DNA of 20,961 nucleotides from an uncultured Hungatella sp. (GTDB taxonomy: Bacteria; Bacillota; Clostridia; Lachnospirales; Lachnospiraceae). Location: contig CAJUEJ010000047.1 in NCBI GenBank assembly GCA_910585435.1, positions 1 to 20,961 on the forward strand, in the 5' to 3' direction. The stretch's first letter is position 1. Each line of letters starts with the position of its first letter. Of this stretch, positions 7,409 to 15,260 are shown piece after piece. The notes under the pieces are model-generated. The model was not told where the DNA came from. It did not search any database and was given only the letters and a program-made list of their open reading frames with translations. The position numbers and the translations under genes were made by a program.

Positions 7409-8236
7409 CTATTTCTCATACAAAAATTCTTCCGGCAGCGTCACCTTAAAATCTACAGCCAAATCCCTGAAATTCTGAGGAGAGATCGTCTGCAGCTTAT
7501 CCGGCCGGATAGACAGCACCTTCACCAATATCTCAGCAGATTTCTCCACCGTATGCATCAGACCAAAGGTCAGATCAAAATCCTCCCCGGAGCAGAACAT
7601 ACCGTGATGGGCCCAGATGGCCACATCGTACTTCTTCATCAGTTCGCTGGTAGCCACAGCGATATCCCTGCCCCCTGGCACCATCCATCCTACTACACCT
7701 ACGCCATCCGGGAACACTACCGGACATTCTGTAGCCATCTCCCAAAGCTCTCTCGTAAACACCTTATCCTCCAAAGGCAATACGAAAGTCAGCGCAATGG
7801 TGTTGGTCGGGTGGGCATGATAGATGACCCTGTGCCTGCCGCCGGTAGCCGCCTTCTTCACCTCATGGTTCATCAGATGGGACGGCAGCTCACTGGTAGG
7901 TCTGCCTCCGTTCACCAGTCCCCAGCAGATCCGGAAATTCTCTCCCTTATCATCCACCTCAATGATACAGATATTGGCTGCAGCGTCCAAAATCACGTTG
8001 CGGAAATATTTGCCGCTTCCAGTCACCAGAAAATACTCCCCTGCAAGCTTTGGAACACTGGTTCCGATGGCCTGCCATGGATTTTCATAGGACAGCTCCT
8101 CTTTCACAGACTCTATTTCCTCTGTCTTTATGCGGTAGCTTAAATTGCCGCCGTTTCTCTCATGCCAATTCTGTTTAAATCCATCATCGCACATCCGGAT
8201 AAATCCCTGCACGAATCCTGCTTCTAAAACCTTCAT
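7409..8236 (-). CDS. rhaD: Rhamnulose-1-phosphate aldolase
   Basis: A class II (zinc) aldolase of the RhaD/AraD-FucA family that splits L-rhamnulose 1-phosphate into DHAP and L-lactaldehyde. From the chosen start it has 275 residues (E. coli RhaD has 274) and opens MKVLEAGFVQGF, aligning with the family. NWHERNGGNLSYR (about 25-37) is the phosphate-binding loop, and ATGGRHRVIYHAHPTNT has the zinc His pair (HAH). WAHHGMFCSGEDF is the other conserved His segment. Start 8236 is preferred over 8266 on family length, with GGCAGGA about 8 bases upstream, although 8266 also has AGGAA at a suitable distance. It is the last gene of the rha operon, 152 bp after rhaA. Confidence 0.94.
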   Translation of the reverse strand: MKVLEAGFVQGFIRMCDDGFKQNWHERNGGNLSYRIKTEEIESVKEELSYENPWQAIGTSVPKLAGEYFLVTGSGKYFRNVILDAAANICIIEVDDKGENFRICWGLVNGGRPTSELPSHLMNHEVKKAATGGRHRVIYHAHPTNTIALTFVLPLEDKVFTRELWEMATECPVVFPDGVGVVGWMVPGGRDIAVATSELMKKYDVAIWAHHGMFCSGEDFDLTFGLMHTVEKSAEILVKVLSIRPDKLQTISPQNFRDLAVDFKVTLPEEFLYEK

Positions 8237-8266
8237 GTGTTTATCCTGCCTTTCCTTCTCCTGCAT

Positions 8267-8388
8267 ACTTTTGTTCCTGTTTCTTTCCTGCTGCAGTCCA
8301 TCTGTCTGCCATATCCTTATTCTCCTGTTGCCCCGTTCCGTTCAGCTGTCATATTCCTGTTTTCCTGCTGCCCCGTCTTGCCAGCTCA
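8267..8388 (-). repeat. Degenerate direct repeats in the rhaA-rhaD gap
   Basis: Read on the minus strand, a purine-rich unit of about 32 bases occurs as ACGGGGCAGCAGGAAAACAG plus GAATATGACAG, then as ACGGGGCAACAGGAGAATAA plus GGATATGGCAG, then weakly a third time (GCAGCAGGAAAGAAACAGGA and on). No hairpin terminator separates rhaA from rhaD. Function unknown. Confidence 0.5.
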
Positions 8389-9639
8389 CTACTGTCTCTT
8401 GCTTAAAACATCTCTCTCATAAGCCAGGACTTCCTCAAACCAGTCTTCCTTGGCCGGAACCCCGTTAAGCTCACAGAAATAATTCCACACATCACCGAAG
8501 GGATAGCACTTCAGCTCCTCAGACATCATCATAAGCTTGGTAAAGTTTCTCTCCTCCTGCAGGACTGCCATCTCCTTGCCAGGCTGGAGCAGCGCATACA
8601 GCAAAGCCTTCTGCATGTTTCTCATGCCCACTACCCATGCGGAAATACGGTTGATGCTGGCATCAAAGAAATCCAGGGCCAAAAGAACCCGATCTGCACC
8701 GTTTCTCACAATCTCCTTGGCAATCTCCCTTGTCTCATCGTCAAACAGCACCACATGGTCGCTGTCCCAGCGCACAGATCTTGTCACATGGAGAGCCACC
8801 TTGTCAAAGAACAGGAGCATAGACGGAATCTTGTCGGAAACCACTTCCGTCGGATGATAATGCCCGTTGTCCAAAAGGCACAGAAGATCATTCTTAGCCG
8901 CATAATTCATATAAAACTCGTGAGAACCTACGGTATAGCTTTCCATACCGATTCCAAACACCTTGGACTCAACCGCCACAAACACCTTGCTTCTGTCATA
9001 ATCAATGGAAATGATCTGATCCAGGGAGTCCTTCAGCCTTGCTCTGGGAGCTGTCCGGTCTGCCGGAATATCCTTAAACCCGTCGGGAATCCAGATATTG
9101 ACAGTCACCGGCTTATCCAGCTCTGTTGCAATGTATTCCGAAATCCTTAAACACGCCTTGCAGTGGTCGATCCAGAACTTCCGCACTTCAGGGATCTCAC
9201 TGGACAGGGTTCCGTTCTCTGCCTTGGGATGAGAGAAGCAGGTAGGGTTAAAATCAATCCCCAGCCCTCTTTCCTTTGCAAACTCCACCCATTTTGCAAA
9301 GTGCCTGGGCTCAATCTTATCTCTGTCCACAGCCTGCCCGTCCTCAAAAATAGCATAGCTTGCATGAAGATTAATACGGTGTTTCCCCGGAATCAGGCTT
9401 AAAGCCTCATCGATATCCGCCATCAGCTCCTCCGGTGTGGCAGCCTTTCCCGGATAATTGCCTGTGGTCTGAATACCGCCTGACAGCGCTCCTGCCCCGT
9501 CGAATCCAACCACATCATCCCCCTGCCAGCAATGCATGGAAACCGGAATCTTCTTAAGAGCCTCCAAAGCCGCATCCGTATCCACTCCCATACCCTTGTA
9601 TGCTTCCTTTGCCACCTCATACTTTTCCCTGATTGTCAT
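8389..9639 (-). CDS. rhaA: L-rhamnose isomerase
   Basis: A 416-residue metal-dependent aldose-ketose isomerase converting L-rhamnose to L-rhamnulose (E. coli RhaA has 419). Seen are the RhaA N-terminal block VSMHCWQGDDVVGFDG (33-48), FNPTCFSHPKAENGTL, the active-site run ESKVFGIGMESYTVGSHEFY, and LLDNGHYHPTE with metal-binding Asp and His. AAGGAGGAAGTCAC precedes the ATG. It lies 37 bp after rhaM in the operon order rhaB-rhaM-rhaA-rhaD. No anomaly noted. Confidence 0.97.
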   Translation of the reverse strand: MTIREKYEVAKEAYKGMGVDTDAALEALKKIPVSMHCWQGDDVVGFDGAGALSGGIQTTGNYPGKAATPEELMADIDEALSLIPGKHRINLHASYAIFEDGQAVDRDKIEPRHFAKWVEFAKERGLGIDFNPTCFSHPKAENGTLSSEIPEVRKFWIDHCKACLRISEYIATELDKPVTVNIWIPDGFKDIPADRTAPRARLKDSLDQIISIDYDRSKVFVAVESKVFGIGMESYTVGSHEFYMNYAAKNDLLCLLDNGHYHPTEVVSDKIPSMLLFFDKVALHVTRSVRWDSDHVVLFDDETREIAKEIVRNGADRVLLALDFFDASINRISAWVVGMRNMQKALLYALLQPGKEMAVLQEERNFTKLMMMSEELKCYPFGDVWNYFCELNGVPAKEDWFEEVLAYERDVLSKRQ

Positions 9640-9676
9640 GTGACTTCCTCCTTATAAAATAAAATATTTTTCTTGC

Positions 9677-9991
9677 TCAATCCAGATGAAACACCTGCGT
9701 CAGATCCACACATACCGGGCTGTTGTCCTCATTGGTCTCCATTATATCCGCCATGTAATCCCACCATTTCCGGTTGATGGGAGTATCCGCCGATTTGGCC
9801 CACCGCTCTTCATCCTCCACCTCCAGATACCCGTAAAGGACATTGGTCTCCTTATCCAGATAAATAGAGTAATTATGGCCACCGTACTCATGAATCATAT
9901 CCTTCATCTCATCCCACAAGGCATTGTGGCGTTTCTCATACTCCTCTGCCATACCGGGATACAAAAACATCTTGAATCCTTTTCTTACCAT
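9677..9991 (-). CDS. rhaM: L-rhamnose mutarotase
   Basis: A 104-residue small ferredoxin-like fold enzyme (RhaM/YiiL family) that interconverts alpha and beta anomers of L-rhamnose, feeding the isomerase. Family features are YPGMAEEYEKRHNALWDEM with the likely catalytic His22, NYSIYLDKETNVLYGYLEVED, and WWDYMADIM near residue 75. The length equals the E. coli protein. RBS AAAGGAGAAGGT is directly before ATG 9991. It sits 41 bp after rhaB and 37 bp before rhaA. Confidence 0.96.
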   Translation of the reverse strand: MVRKGFKMFLYPGMAEEYEKRHNALWDEMKDMIHEYGGHNYSIYLDKETNVLYGYLEVEDEERWAKSADTPINRKWWDYMADIMETNEDNSPVCVDLTQVFHLD

Positions 9992-10032
9992 ACCTTCTCC
10001 TTTCCACCGCTCTCAGACTGTCTTGCCTGTGA

Positions 10033-11439
10033 TTACCGGTACTCTTTTATCTCAAAAGACTCAAAGATACCTTTCCTTGCCTCTGCCAGGCTTGTGTACT
10101 CTCCCGCCCCGATCATCTGCGCCGCCAGATTTCCGATGGCCGTAGCCTCTGTAGGGCCTGCATAAACCGTCCTCCCCGTATACCTGGCCGTCAGCCGGTT
10201 CAGATAATCCGCATTGGCGCCGCCGCCTACAATATGTACCTGTCCGTAATGCTTCCCTGTCACCTGCTCCAGCTCCCTGACGGTCTCCCCGTAGCATCTG
10301 GCAAGGCTGTTGTAAATCACTGCCCCCAGCTGAGCCGGCGTTTCAGGCACCTGCTGCCCTTCCTTTTCACAGAAATCCTTCACCGCCTGGATCATACTTT
10401 CCGGAGCCAGGAAGCAGTCATCATTGCAGTCCACCAGAGAAGAAATGGTCTCCTGAGACGCCATCTGGCACAGCTCCCCGAAGGAATAATCCTGCCCTGC
10501 CGCCGCCAGCTCCTTCTTCACAGACTGAATCATCCACAACCCCATAATATTCTTCAGATAACGGAACCGATATTCATACCCGCCTTCATTGGTAAAGTTC
10601 CTTTTCATGCTCTCCAGAGAACAGTCAGCCTCCATCCGCTCCGTTCCCATGAGAGACCAGGTTCCTGAACTGATATACAGCACATCCCAGGCATTGGACG
10701 GCACCGCCAGCACCGCTGACCCTGTATCATGGGTGGCCGGAAGCACTACCTGGCAGGTAAATCCCACCTCAGCCTGGAGCTTTGGTGTCAATTCGCCCAC
10801 TACTGTCCCTGGCATGGAAAGAGGGCCGAACCACTCCCGGGGATACCCCAGTCGCTCAATCAGCTCATAGTCCCATGTGTTGGTTCTGGGATTCACCAGC
10901 TGGGTGGTGGTGGCATTGGTATACTCCTGCTTCTTGACCCCGGTCAGACGATAATGAAAATAGTCCGGAATCATCAGCATGGTCTTTGCCGTCTCCAGAT
11001 ACTCCGGATGCTGTTCCTTCACCGCCATAAACTGATAGATGGTATTGAAAATCTGTTTCTGAATTCCGGTTCTCTGATACAGCTCCTCCAGAGGAATCTT
11101 CTGATACACCAGGGTATCCATCCCTTTGGTCCGGCCATCCCGGTATCCAACTGTATTCCCCACAATCCTGTCATGCTCATCCAGCAGCACATAATCCACC
11201 GCCCAGGTATCAATCCCTAAGCTGACCGGTATCTTTCCAAGCTCCTTGCACCTTTTCATTCCCGCCTTAATGTGGGCAAACAGCTCCTCCACATCCCAGC
11301 ACAGCTGCCCGTCCACCGGCTTCATACCGTTGGGAAACCGGTAAATCTCTTCCAGCTCCATCCGGCCGTCTTTCACACATCCCAGAATATGCCGGCCGCT
11401 GGAAGCCCCGATATCTACAGCCAAAAAATATTTCTCCAT
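10033..11439 (-). CDS. rhaB: Rhamnulokinase
   Basis: A 468-residue FGGY-family carbohydrate kinase that phosphorylates L-rhamnulose at O1 with ATP. The rhamnulokinase form of the phosphate-1 motif, DIGASSGRH, is at 9-17. GIDTWAVDYVLLD supplies the sugar-contacting and catalytic-region Asp. LPATHDTGSAVLAVP and YISSGTWSLMG form the phosphate-2 region, and VHIVGGGANADYLNRLTA is the adenosine motif. It is the first gene of the rha operon. AAAGGAG is about 9 bases before the ATG, and a TATAAT promoter with an inverted repeat over its -35 lies about 70 bases upstream. Length and motifs are normal. Confidence 0.97.
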   Translation of the reverse strand: MEKYFLAVDIGASSGRHILGCVKDGRMELEEIYRFPNGMKPVDGQLCWDVEELFAHIKAGMKRCKELGKIPVSLGIDTWAVDYVLLDEHDRIVGNTVGYRDGRTKGMDTLVYQKIPLEELYQRTGIQKQIFNTIYQFMAVKEQHPEYLETAKTMLMIPDYFHYRLTGVKKQEYTNATTTQLVNPRTNTWDYELIERLGYPREWFGPLSMPGTVVGELTPKLQAEVGFTCQVVLPATHDTGSAVLAVPSNAWDVLYISSGTWSLMGTERMEADCSLESMKRNFTNEGGYEYRFRYLKNIMGLWMIQSVKKELAAAGQDYSFGELCQMASQETISSLVDCNDDCFLAPESMIQAVKDFCEKEGQQVPETPAQLGAVIYNSLARCYGETVRELEQVTGKHYGQVHIVGGGANADYLNRLTARYTGRTVYAGPTEATAIGNLAAQMIGAGEYTSLAEARKGIFESFEIKEYR

Positions 11440-11506
11440 CTTTCCCCTCTCCTTTCACCCCCGTTTCACGGCAGGCAGGACTTCTTTCCTTTCTCACCTT
11501 GTCTCT

Positions 11507-11535
11507 ATTATAGCGAATCCTCCACGAAAAAATAA
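11507..11535 (-). promoter_or_regulatory. Activator-type promoter of the rhaBMAD operon
   Basis: On the minus strand a perfect TATAAT (11512-11507) has at 17 bp a poor -35, TTATTT (11535-11530). The -35 falls wholly inside one arm of the inverted repeat at 11530-11568. A perfect -10, weak -35 and a site overlapping the -35 is the usual layout of a promoter driven by an AraC-type activator. Confidence 0.7.
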
Positions 11536-11568
11536 GGACGTAGTTCACCAAAAACTACGTCCTTATTT
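11530..11568. promoter_or_regulatory. 16-bp perfect inverted repeat, likely operator of the AraC-type rhamnose regulator
   Basis: AAATAAGGACGTAGTT (11530-11545) is repeated as its exact complement at 11553-11568 with a 7-bp spacer. The half-sites are close to the 17 bp of E. coli RhaS sites, though that spacer is 16 bp. On the minus strand the right end runs into TTTTTT, so a transcript starting further upstream would meet a terminator-like hairpin here. The operator reading is preferred because the -35 lies within it. Confidence 0.72.
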
Positions 11569-11594
11569 GCACTATCCTCTATTTTGTGATACCA
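11567..11594 (+). promoter_or_regulatory. Tentative promoter of the AraC-type regulator
   Basis: TTGCAC (11567-11572), 17 bp, then TACCAT (11590-11595 region) preceded by TG as an extended -10. It overlaps the end of the inverted repeat, which would allow autoregulation. The match is weak. Confidence 0.3.
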
Positions 11595-11722
11595 TATGTT
11601 ACAGAAATACTGTTACCGCTGTCAAGTTCTGATGCATGCGCTTCCTGAAGCTTTCCTGCTCCTGCCCTTTGCAACTCCAGGAGAAGCTCCAAAAGCACAT
11701 GGTACAGCAAAAGGAGCACACC

Positions 11723-12700
11723 TTGAACCAGAATCTCATAAACCGGTTAAGCGTCATCACGGAGGAGGAGCAGGAAATCCTCTCCGGCCGCAGCGAGATC
11801 GACCACACCCGGTACACACAGACAAAAGAATTAATCATCGACAGTGGGAAAATGCTGGACCACGGCAAATTAATCCAAATCCGCCCACACACCCGCTTCG
11901 TCCATTTTCCCAGACACCGCCACAACTACGTGGAAGTAATCTATATGTGCCAGGGCCAGACCACCCACATTATCGATGGAAACCAGGTGGTTTTAAAAAC
12001 AGGGGAGCTGCTGTTCCTGAACCAGAACGCAGTCCAGGAAATCCTCCCTGCCGCTGAATCGGACATCGCCGTAAATTTCATCATTCTCCCTGAATTCTTC
12101 GATACGGCTTTTCACATGATCGGGGAAGAAGAAAACTATCTTCGGGATTTCCTTATCAGCTGCCTCCGCCAGGACAACCGCTACGGCAATTACCTGCATT
12201 TTCAGGTATCCGATGTTCTCCCCATCCAGAACCTGATGGAAAACATGGTTTGGACCTTGTTAAACAACCAGCCCAACAAGCGCAGCGTCAACCAGGTGAC
12301 CATGGGGCTTCTGTTTCTTCACCTGATGCACCACACCGACCGTATTTACTCCAATACCGGTTCCTACAGCCAGCAGCTGATTTTCCAGGTGCTGCGCTAC
12401 ATCGATGAAAACTACCGGGACGGGGAGCTGACAGATCTGGCCGCTGTCATGGGCTATGAGGTGCCCTGGCTCAGCCGCACAATCAAACGGCTCCTGGGAC
12501 GGACCTACAAGGAGCTTCTCCAGATCAAACGGCTGAACCAGGCAGCCTTTCTGCTGCAGAGTACCCGCCTTCCCATCACCGATATCTGTGCAGCCGTAGG
12601 CTATGACAACACCAGCTATTTCCACCGCATTTTCAGGGATTACTATCATATGTCGCCAAAAGAATACCGGACGGCAGGCTCTCCCCCCCTAATGTACTGA
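11723..12700 (+). CDS. AraC-family transcriptional regulator, probably rhamnose-responsive activator
   Basis: 325 residues from the preferred start. The N-terminal cupin sensor domain (about 45-125) includes IRPHTRFVHFPRHRHNYVEV and a GELLFLNQNA strand. The C-terminal double helix-turn-helix (about 217-317) ends with the AraC signature from TDICAAVGYDNTSYFHRIFRDYY to MSPKEYR. I chose the TTG at 11723 because AAAAGGAG lies 6 bases upstream and MNQNLINRLSVITEEEQEIL resembles the start of related lachnospiral regulators. ATG 11636 and ATG 11699 are in frame but lack a good RBS. It is divergent from rhaB with the shared inverted repeat between them, so it likely activates rhaBMAD. Its stop is 11 bp from that of the convergent SPFH gene. 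Confidence 0.88.
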   Translation: MNQNLINRLSVITEEEQEILSGRSEIDHTRYTQTKELIIDSGKMLDHGKLIQIRPHTRFVHFPRHRHNYVEVIYMCQGQTTHIIDGNQVVLKTGELLFLNQNAVQEILPAAESDIAVNFIILPEFFDTAFHMIGEEENYLRDFLISCLRQDNRYGNYLHFQVSDVLPIQNLMENMVWTLLNNQPNKRSVNQVTMGLLFLHLMHHTDRIYSNTGSYSQQLIFQVLRYIDENYRDGELTDLAAVMGYEVPWLSRTIKRLLGRTYKELLQIKRLNQAAFLLQSTRLPITDICAAVGYDNTSYFHRIFRDYYHMSPKEYRTAGSPPLMY

Positions 12701-12710
12701 CACTAGTGTC
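12699..12710. other. 12-bp perfect palindrome between convergent araC-type and SPFH genes
   Basis: GACACTAGTGTC fills almost the whole 11-bp gap between the two stop codons. It has no loop or T run, so it is not a standard terminator. Meaning unknown. Confidence 0.35.
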
Positions 12711-12711
12711 C

Positions 12712-14067
12712 CTATCTCTTTATGTCCCCGCCGTCAAAGGGATCCCCGCATTCAGGACAGAATTTCGGCGGCTTGGTGGGGTCTTTTGGCTCCCACCCGC
12801 ACTTGTCGCACTTATACTGGGGAACTCCGGCCGGCTTGGGTTTGCCGCACTCAGAACAGAATTTCCCTTTATTTTTGGCACCGCAGGAGCAGATCCAGAA
12901 TCCGTCCTCCTCAGGTCTCGGTTTGCCGCACTCAGAGCAGAATTTCCCCGTATTTCCCGTAGCGCCGCAGGAGCAGGTCCATCCGCCGGTATTTCCTGGC
13001 TGGCCGCCTGCCTGCTGGCCCTGCTGCTGCCCTCCGGCTGGCTGCCCGTACTGTCCCTGCTGGCCCATGGCAAACAGGTTCTGGGCATTCATCCCCCCTG
13101 CATTGCCTGCCATATTCATGCCTGCAAATGCCATCATAGGACCGGTGCTGGTATTAGCCGCTGCAGACTTCATGGCCTGGGCCTGGGCATCCACCAGGTG
13201 GGCCGCCGCCATATTGGGATTCCGCAGAGTCGCATTCCTCTGCAGCTCCTTGATCATCTTCTCGTCCTCTTCCGACGCTTTTACAGAGCTGACTCCCACA
13301 GCGCTGATAGCGATTCCATACTTTCCTCCCCATTTATCCGAGAGAACCTCGTTGAGGGCATTGGAAAGCTCCGCCGTATGTCCCGGAAGGGCACTGTAGC
13401 GGACTCCCATATCAGAAATCCTCGCAAACGCAGGCTGAAGCGCCGTCAGAAGCTCGCTTCTCAGCTGGGAATCAATCTTATCTCTTGTATACACGGACTC
13501 CACATTGCCGCAGATATTTTTGTAAAACAAGATAGGATTTGTGATCCTGTATGAATACTCGCCGTGGCACCGGATGGAGATATCAATATCCAAACCGATA
13601 TTCCTGTCCACCACCCGGAAAGGCACCGGGCTGGCCGTACCGTATTTATTGCCCATGATCTCTTTGGTGTTAAAGAAATAAACCCTCTGGTCCTTCCCCA
13701 TACCGCCGCCGAATGTAAATCTTACTTTAAACTGCTCGAAGCTCCTCTTAAGCCCCTCGCCGAAACCGCCGTAGAAAATCGTAGGCTCTGTAGACGTATC
13801 ATAGACAAATTCTCCCGCTTCTGTACAGACCTCCGCGATGGCACCCTGATCCACGATAATCATGCACTGGCCTTCATTCACCGCGATCACGGATCCGTTG
13901 GTAATAATATTGTCACTGCCCTTATTGTTTAAATTCTTCTTCTCCTGGCGCTTTTCCCCCTTTTTTACCAGCACATCCGCAGCCATGGACGGACAGTAAA
14001 AATATTCCCTCCACTGGTCAGCCAGCACACTCTGGGCCGCACTTACGCCTACCTTTAAAAGTCCCAT
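12712..14067 (-). CDS. SPFH-domain protein with three C-terminal zinc ribbons (YdjI-like, 'virion core protein' family)
   Basis: 451 residues. Residues 1-280 form an SPFH/band-7-like region of the YdjI type (MGLLKVGVSAAQSVLADQWR opening, then ISIRCHGEYSYRITNP). A Gly/Gln-rich low-complexity linker covers about 305-362. Three zinc ribbons follow: C365, C367, C377, C380; C393, C395, C404, C407; and C420, C423, C437, C440. B. subtilis YdjI is a membrane-stress related homologue that helps recruit PspA, but a role here is unknown. AAAGGAGGAGTTTTAA precedes the ATG. It lies 47 bp after a dehydrogenase gene in the same direction, possibly cotranscribed. Confidence 0.82.
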   Translation of the reverse strand: MGLLKVGVSAAQSVLADQWREYFYCPSMAADVLVKKGEKRQEKKNLNNKGSDNIITNGSVIAVNEGQCMIIVDQGAIAEVCTEAGEFVYDTSTEPTIFYGGFGEGLKRSFEQFKVRFTFGGGMGKDQRVYFFNTKEIMGNKYGTASPVPFRVVDRNIGLDIDISIRCHGEYSYRITNPILFYKNICGNVESVYTRDKIDSQLRSELLTALQPAFARISDMGVRYSALPGHTAELSNALNEVLSDKWGGKYGIAISAVGVSSVKASEEDEKMIKELQRNATLRNPNMAAAHLVDAQAQAMKSAAANTSTGPMMAFAGMNMAGNAGGMNAQNLFAMGQQGQYGQPAGGQQQGQQAGGQPGNTGGWTCSCGATGNTGKFCSECGKPRPEEDGFWICSCGAKNKGKFCSECGKPKPAGVPQYKCDKCGWEPKDPTKPPKFCPECGDPFDGGDIKR

Positions 14068-14114
14068 TTAAAACTCCTCCTTTTTCTGTCCTCTCAGAGT
14101 CCCTAAAAGCTTCT

Positions 14115-15161
14115 CTATGATACCTTAATCACAGCCTTCACAATATCCGCTTTATTGTGCATGCTGTAGTCCATAGCTTTCGGCACCTCATCCAAGGTAA
14201 ATTCATGGGTCACAATCCCTTTTAAGTTTACCTTCCCCGAGGCCACCGCATCAATGGCCATAGGATAAATGTGCCGATACCGGAACACCGTCTTAAATGT
14301 CAGCTCCTTATCCAGCACTATACTCATAGGAAGAGTCATCTCCCCGGTCTTGCTGTACCCCACAAGCACAATCACAGACCCCTTCTTTACAACCTGAATC
14401 GCCTGTCTGGTAGTGATCTCCGTTCCGGCTGTCTCGATGGCCAGATCCACGCCTTCCCCGTGGGTAAGCTGGCTGATCCGCTCCGCCACATCCTCTTTCG
14501 CCCCGTTGATTACCGCCGTTGCTCCCAGCTCCATGGCCTTTTCCAGACGCTTATCCATCACATCCACCACATATACTTCTGAAACCCCTCTTGCCTTCAA
14601 CGCCATCATAGACACAAGTCCGATACATCCGGAACCCATGACAACCGCCTTCTGTCCCAGATGGGCGTCTCCCTGAATGGCGGCATGGAACCCAACCGCC
14701 AGCGGCTCGATCAAAGCACCCTCCAGGGTACTGACATTATCCGGAAGCTTAAAACACAGATCTGCCTCATGGGCCACATACTCCTGGAAAACACCGTCAA
14801 CCGGAGGCGTCGCAAAGAAGATAACATCCGGGCAGAGATTATATTTTCCTTCCTTACAGAACTGGCAATGCCCGCAGGTCTTCCCAGGCTCTAAAGCTAC
14901 CCTGTCTCCAACCTTCAGATGCTTTACATCCTTTCCAACCTCCACAACTGTTCCTCCCGGCTCATGTCCGAGAACAAAGGGCGGCTTCACAACATAATCT
15001 CCGATGGCTCCTGTCTCATAGTAATGCATGTCGCTGCCGCATATCCCCACGTATTCCAGCTTTACCAGGACCTCGTCATCCTTTGCTTTGGGAATATCCC
15101 TCTCTTCAAAGGCCATCTCCCCGATTCCTGTCATAATTGCTACTTTCATTTTCCCTTCCAT
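14115..15161 (-). CDS. Zinc-dependent medium-chain polyol dehydrogenase (sorbitol/xylitol/L-iditol 2-dehydrogenase type)
   Basis: 348 residues from the chosen start. It is a GroES-like domain plus Rossmann domain of the sorbitol dehydrogenase group, oxidising a polyol to a ketose. Catalytic zinc ligands are C41 (GICGSD), H66 and E67 (GHE), with E152 (IEP). C96, C99, C102 and C110 are the structural zinc set. The cofactor motif GSGCIG is at 176-181, and D200 ends beta-2, favouring NAD. GTG is avoided: ATG 15161 has AAGGAGG 6 bases upstream, while the upstream in-frame ATG at 15179 would overlap that RBS. It lies 99 bp after the paralogous dehydrogenase gene. The actual polyol is unknown. Confidence 0.87.
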   Translation of the reverse strand: MEGKMKVAIMTGIGEMAFEERDIPKAKDDEVLVKLEYVGICGSDMHYYETGAIGDYVVKPPFVLGHEPGGTVVEVGKDVKHLKVGDRVALEPGKTCGHCQFCKEGKYNLCPDVIFFATPPVDGVFQEYVAHEADLCFKLPDNVSTLEGALIEPLAVGFHAAIQGDAHLGQKAVVMGSGCIGLVSMMALKARGVSEVYVVDVMDKRLEKAMELGATAVINGAKEDVAERISQLTHGEGVDLAIETAGTEITTRQAIQVVKKGSVIVLVGYSKTGEMTLPMSIVLDKELTFKTVFRYRHIYPMAIDAVASGKVNLKGIVTHEFTLDEVPKAMDYSMHNKADIVKAVIKVS

Positions 15162-15260
15162 CACTTGCCTCCTTCTCATGTAGAATACGAATAAAATTCA
15201 CATATCCGTCCTGGCAGCCTAAGCCCGAAGCACATAGCTGTGTTCCCCATATACTTACCC

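Noticed and set aside
7316..8143. 275-residue open frame on the plus strand
   Set aside because: It lies opposite rhaD, whose motifs and length are unambiguous. The plus-strand protein has low-complexity His/Pro-rich composition and no RBS.
8241..8312. 23-residue minus-strand frame ending 4 bases before rhaD
   Set aside because: AGGAG is 9 bases upstream, so translation is conceivable. The composition follows the degenerate purine-rich repeat and I recognise no homologue.
12706..13554. 282-residue plus-strand frame opposite the SPFH gene
   Set aside because: The minus-strand product has clear zinc ribbons and SPFH features. The plus frame repeats 'FAALR.EF' only because it mirrors the repeated ribbon codons.
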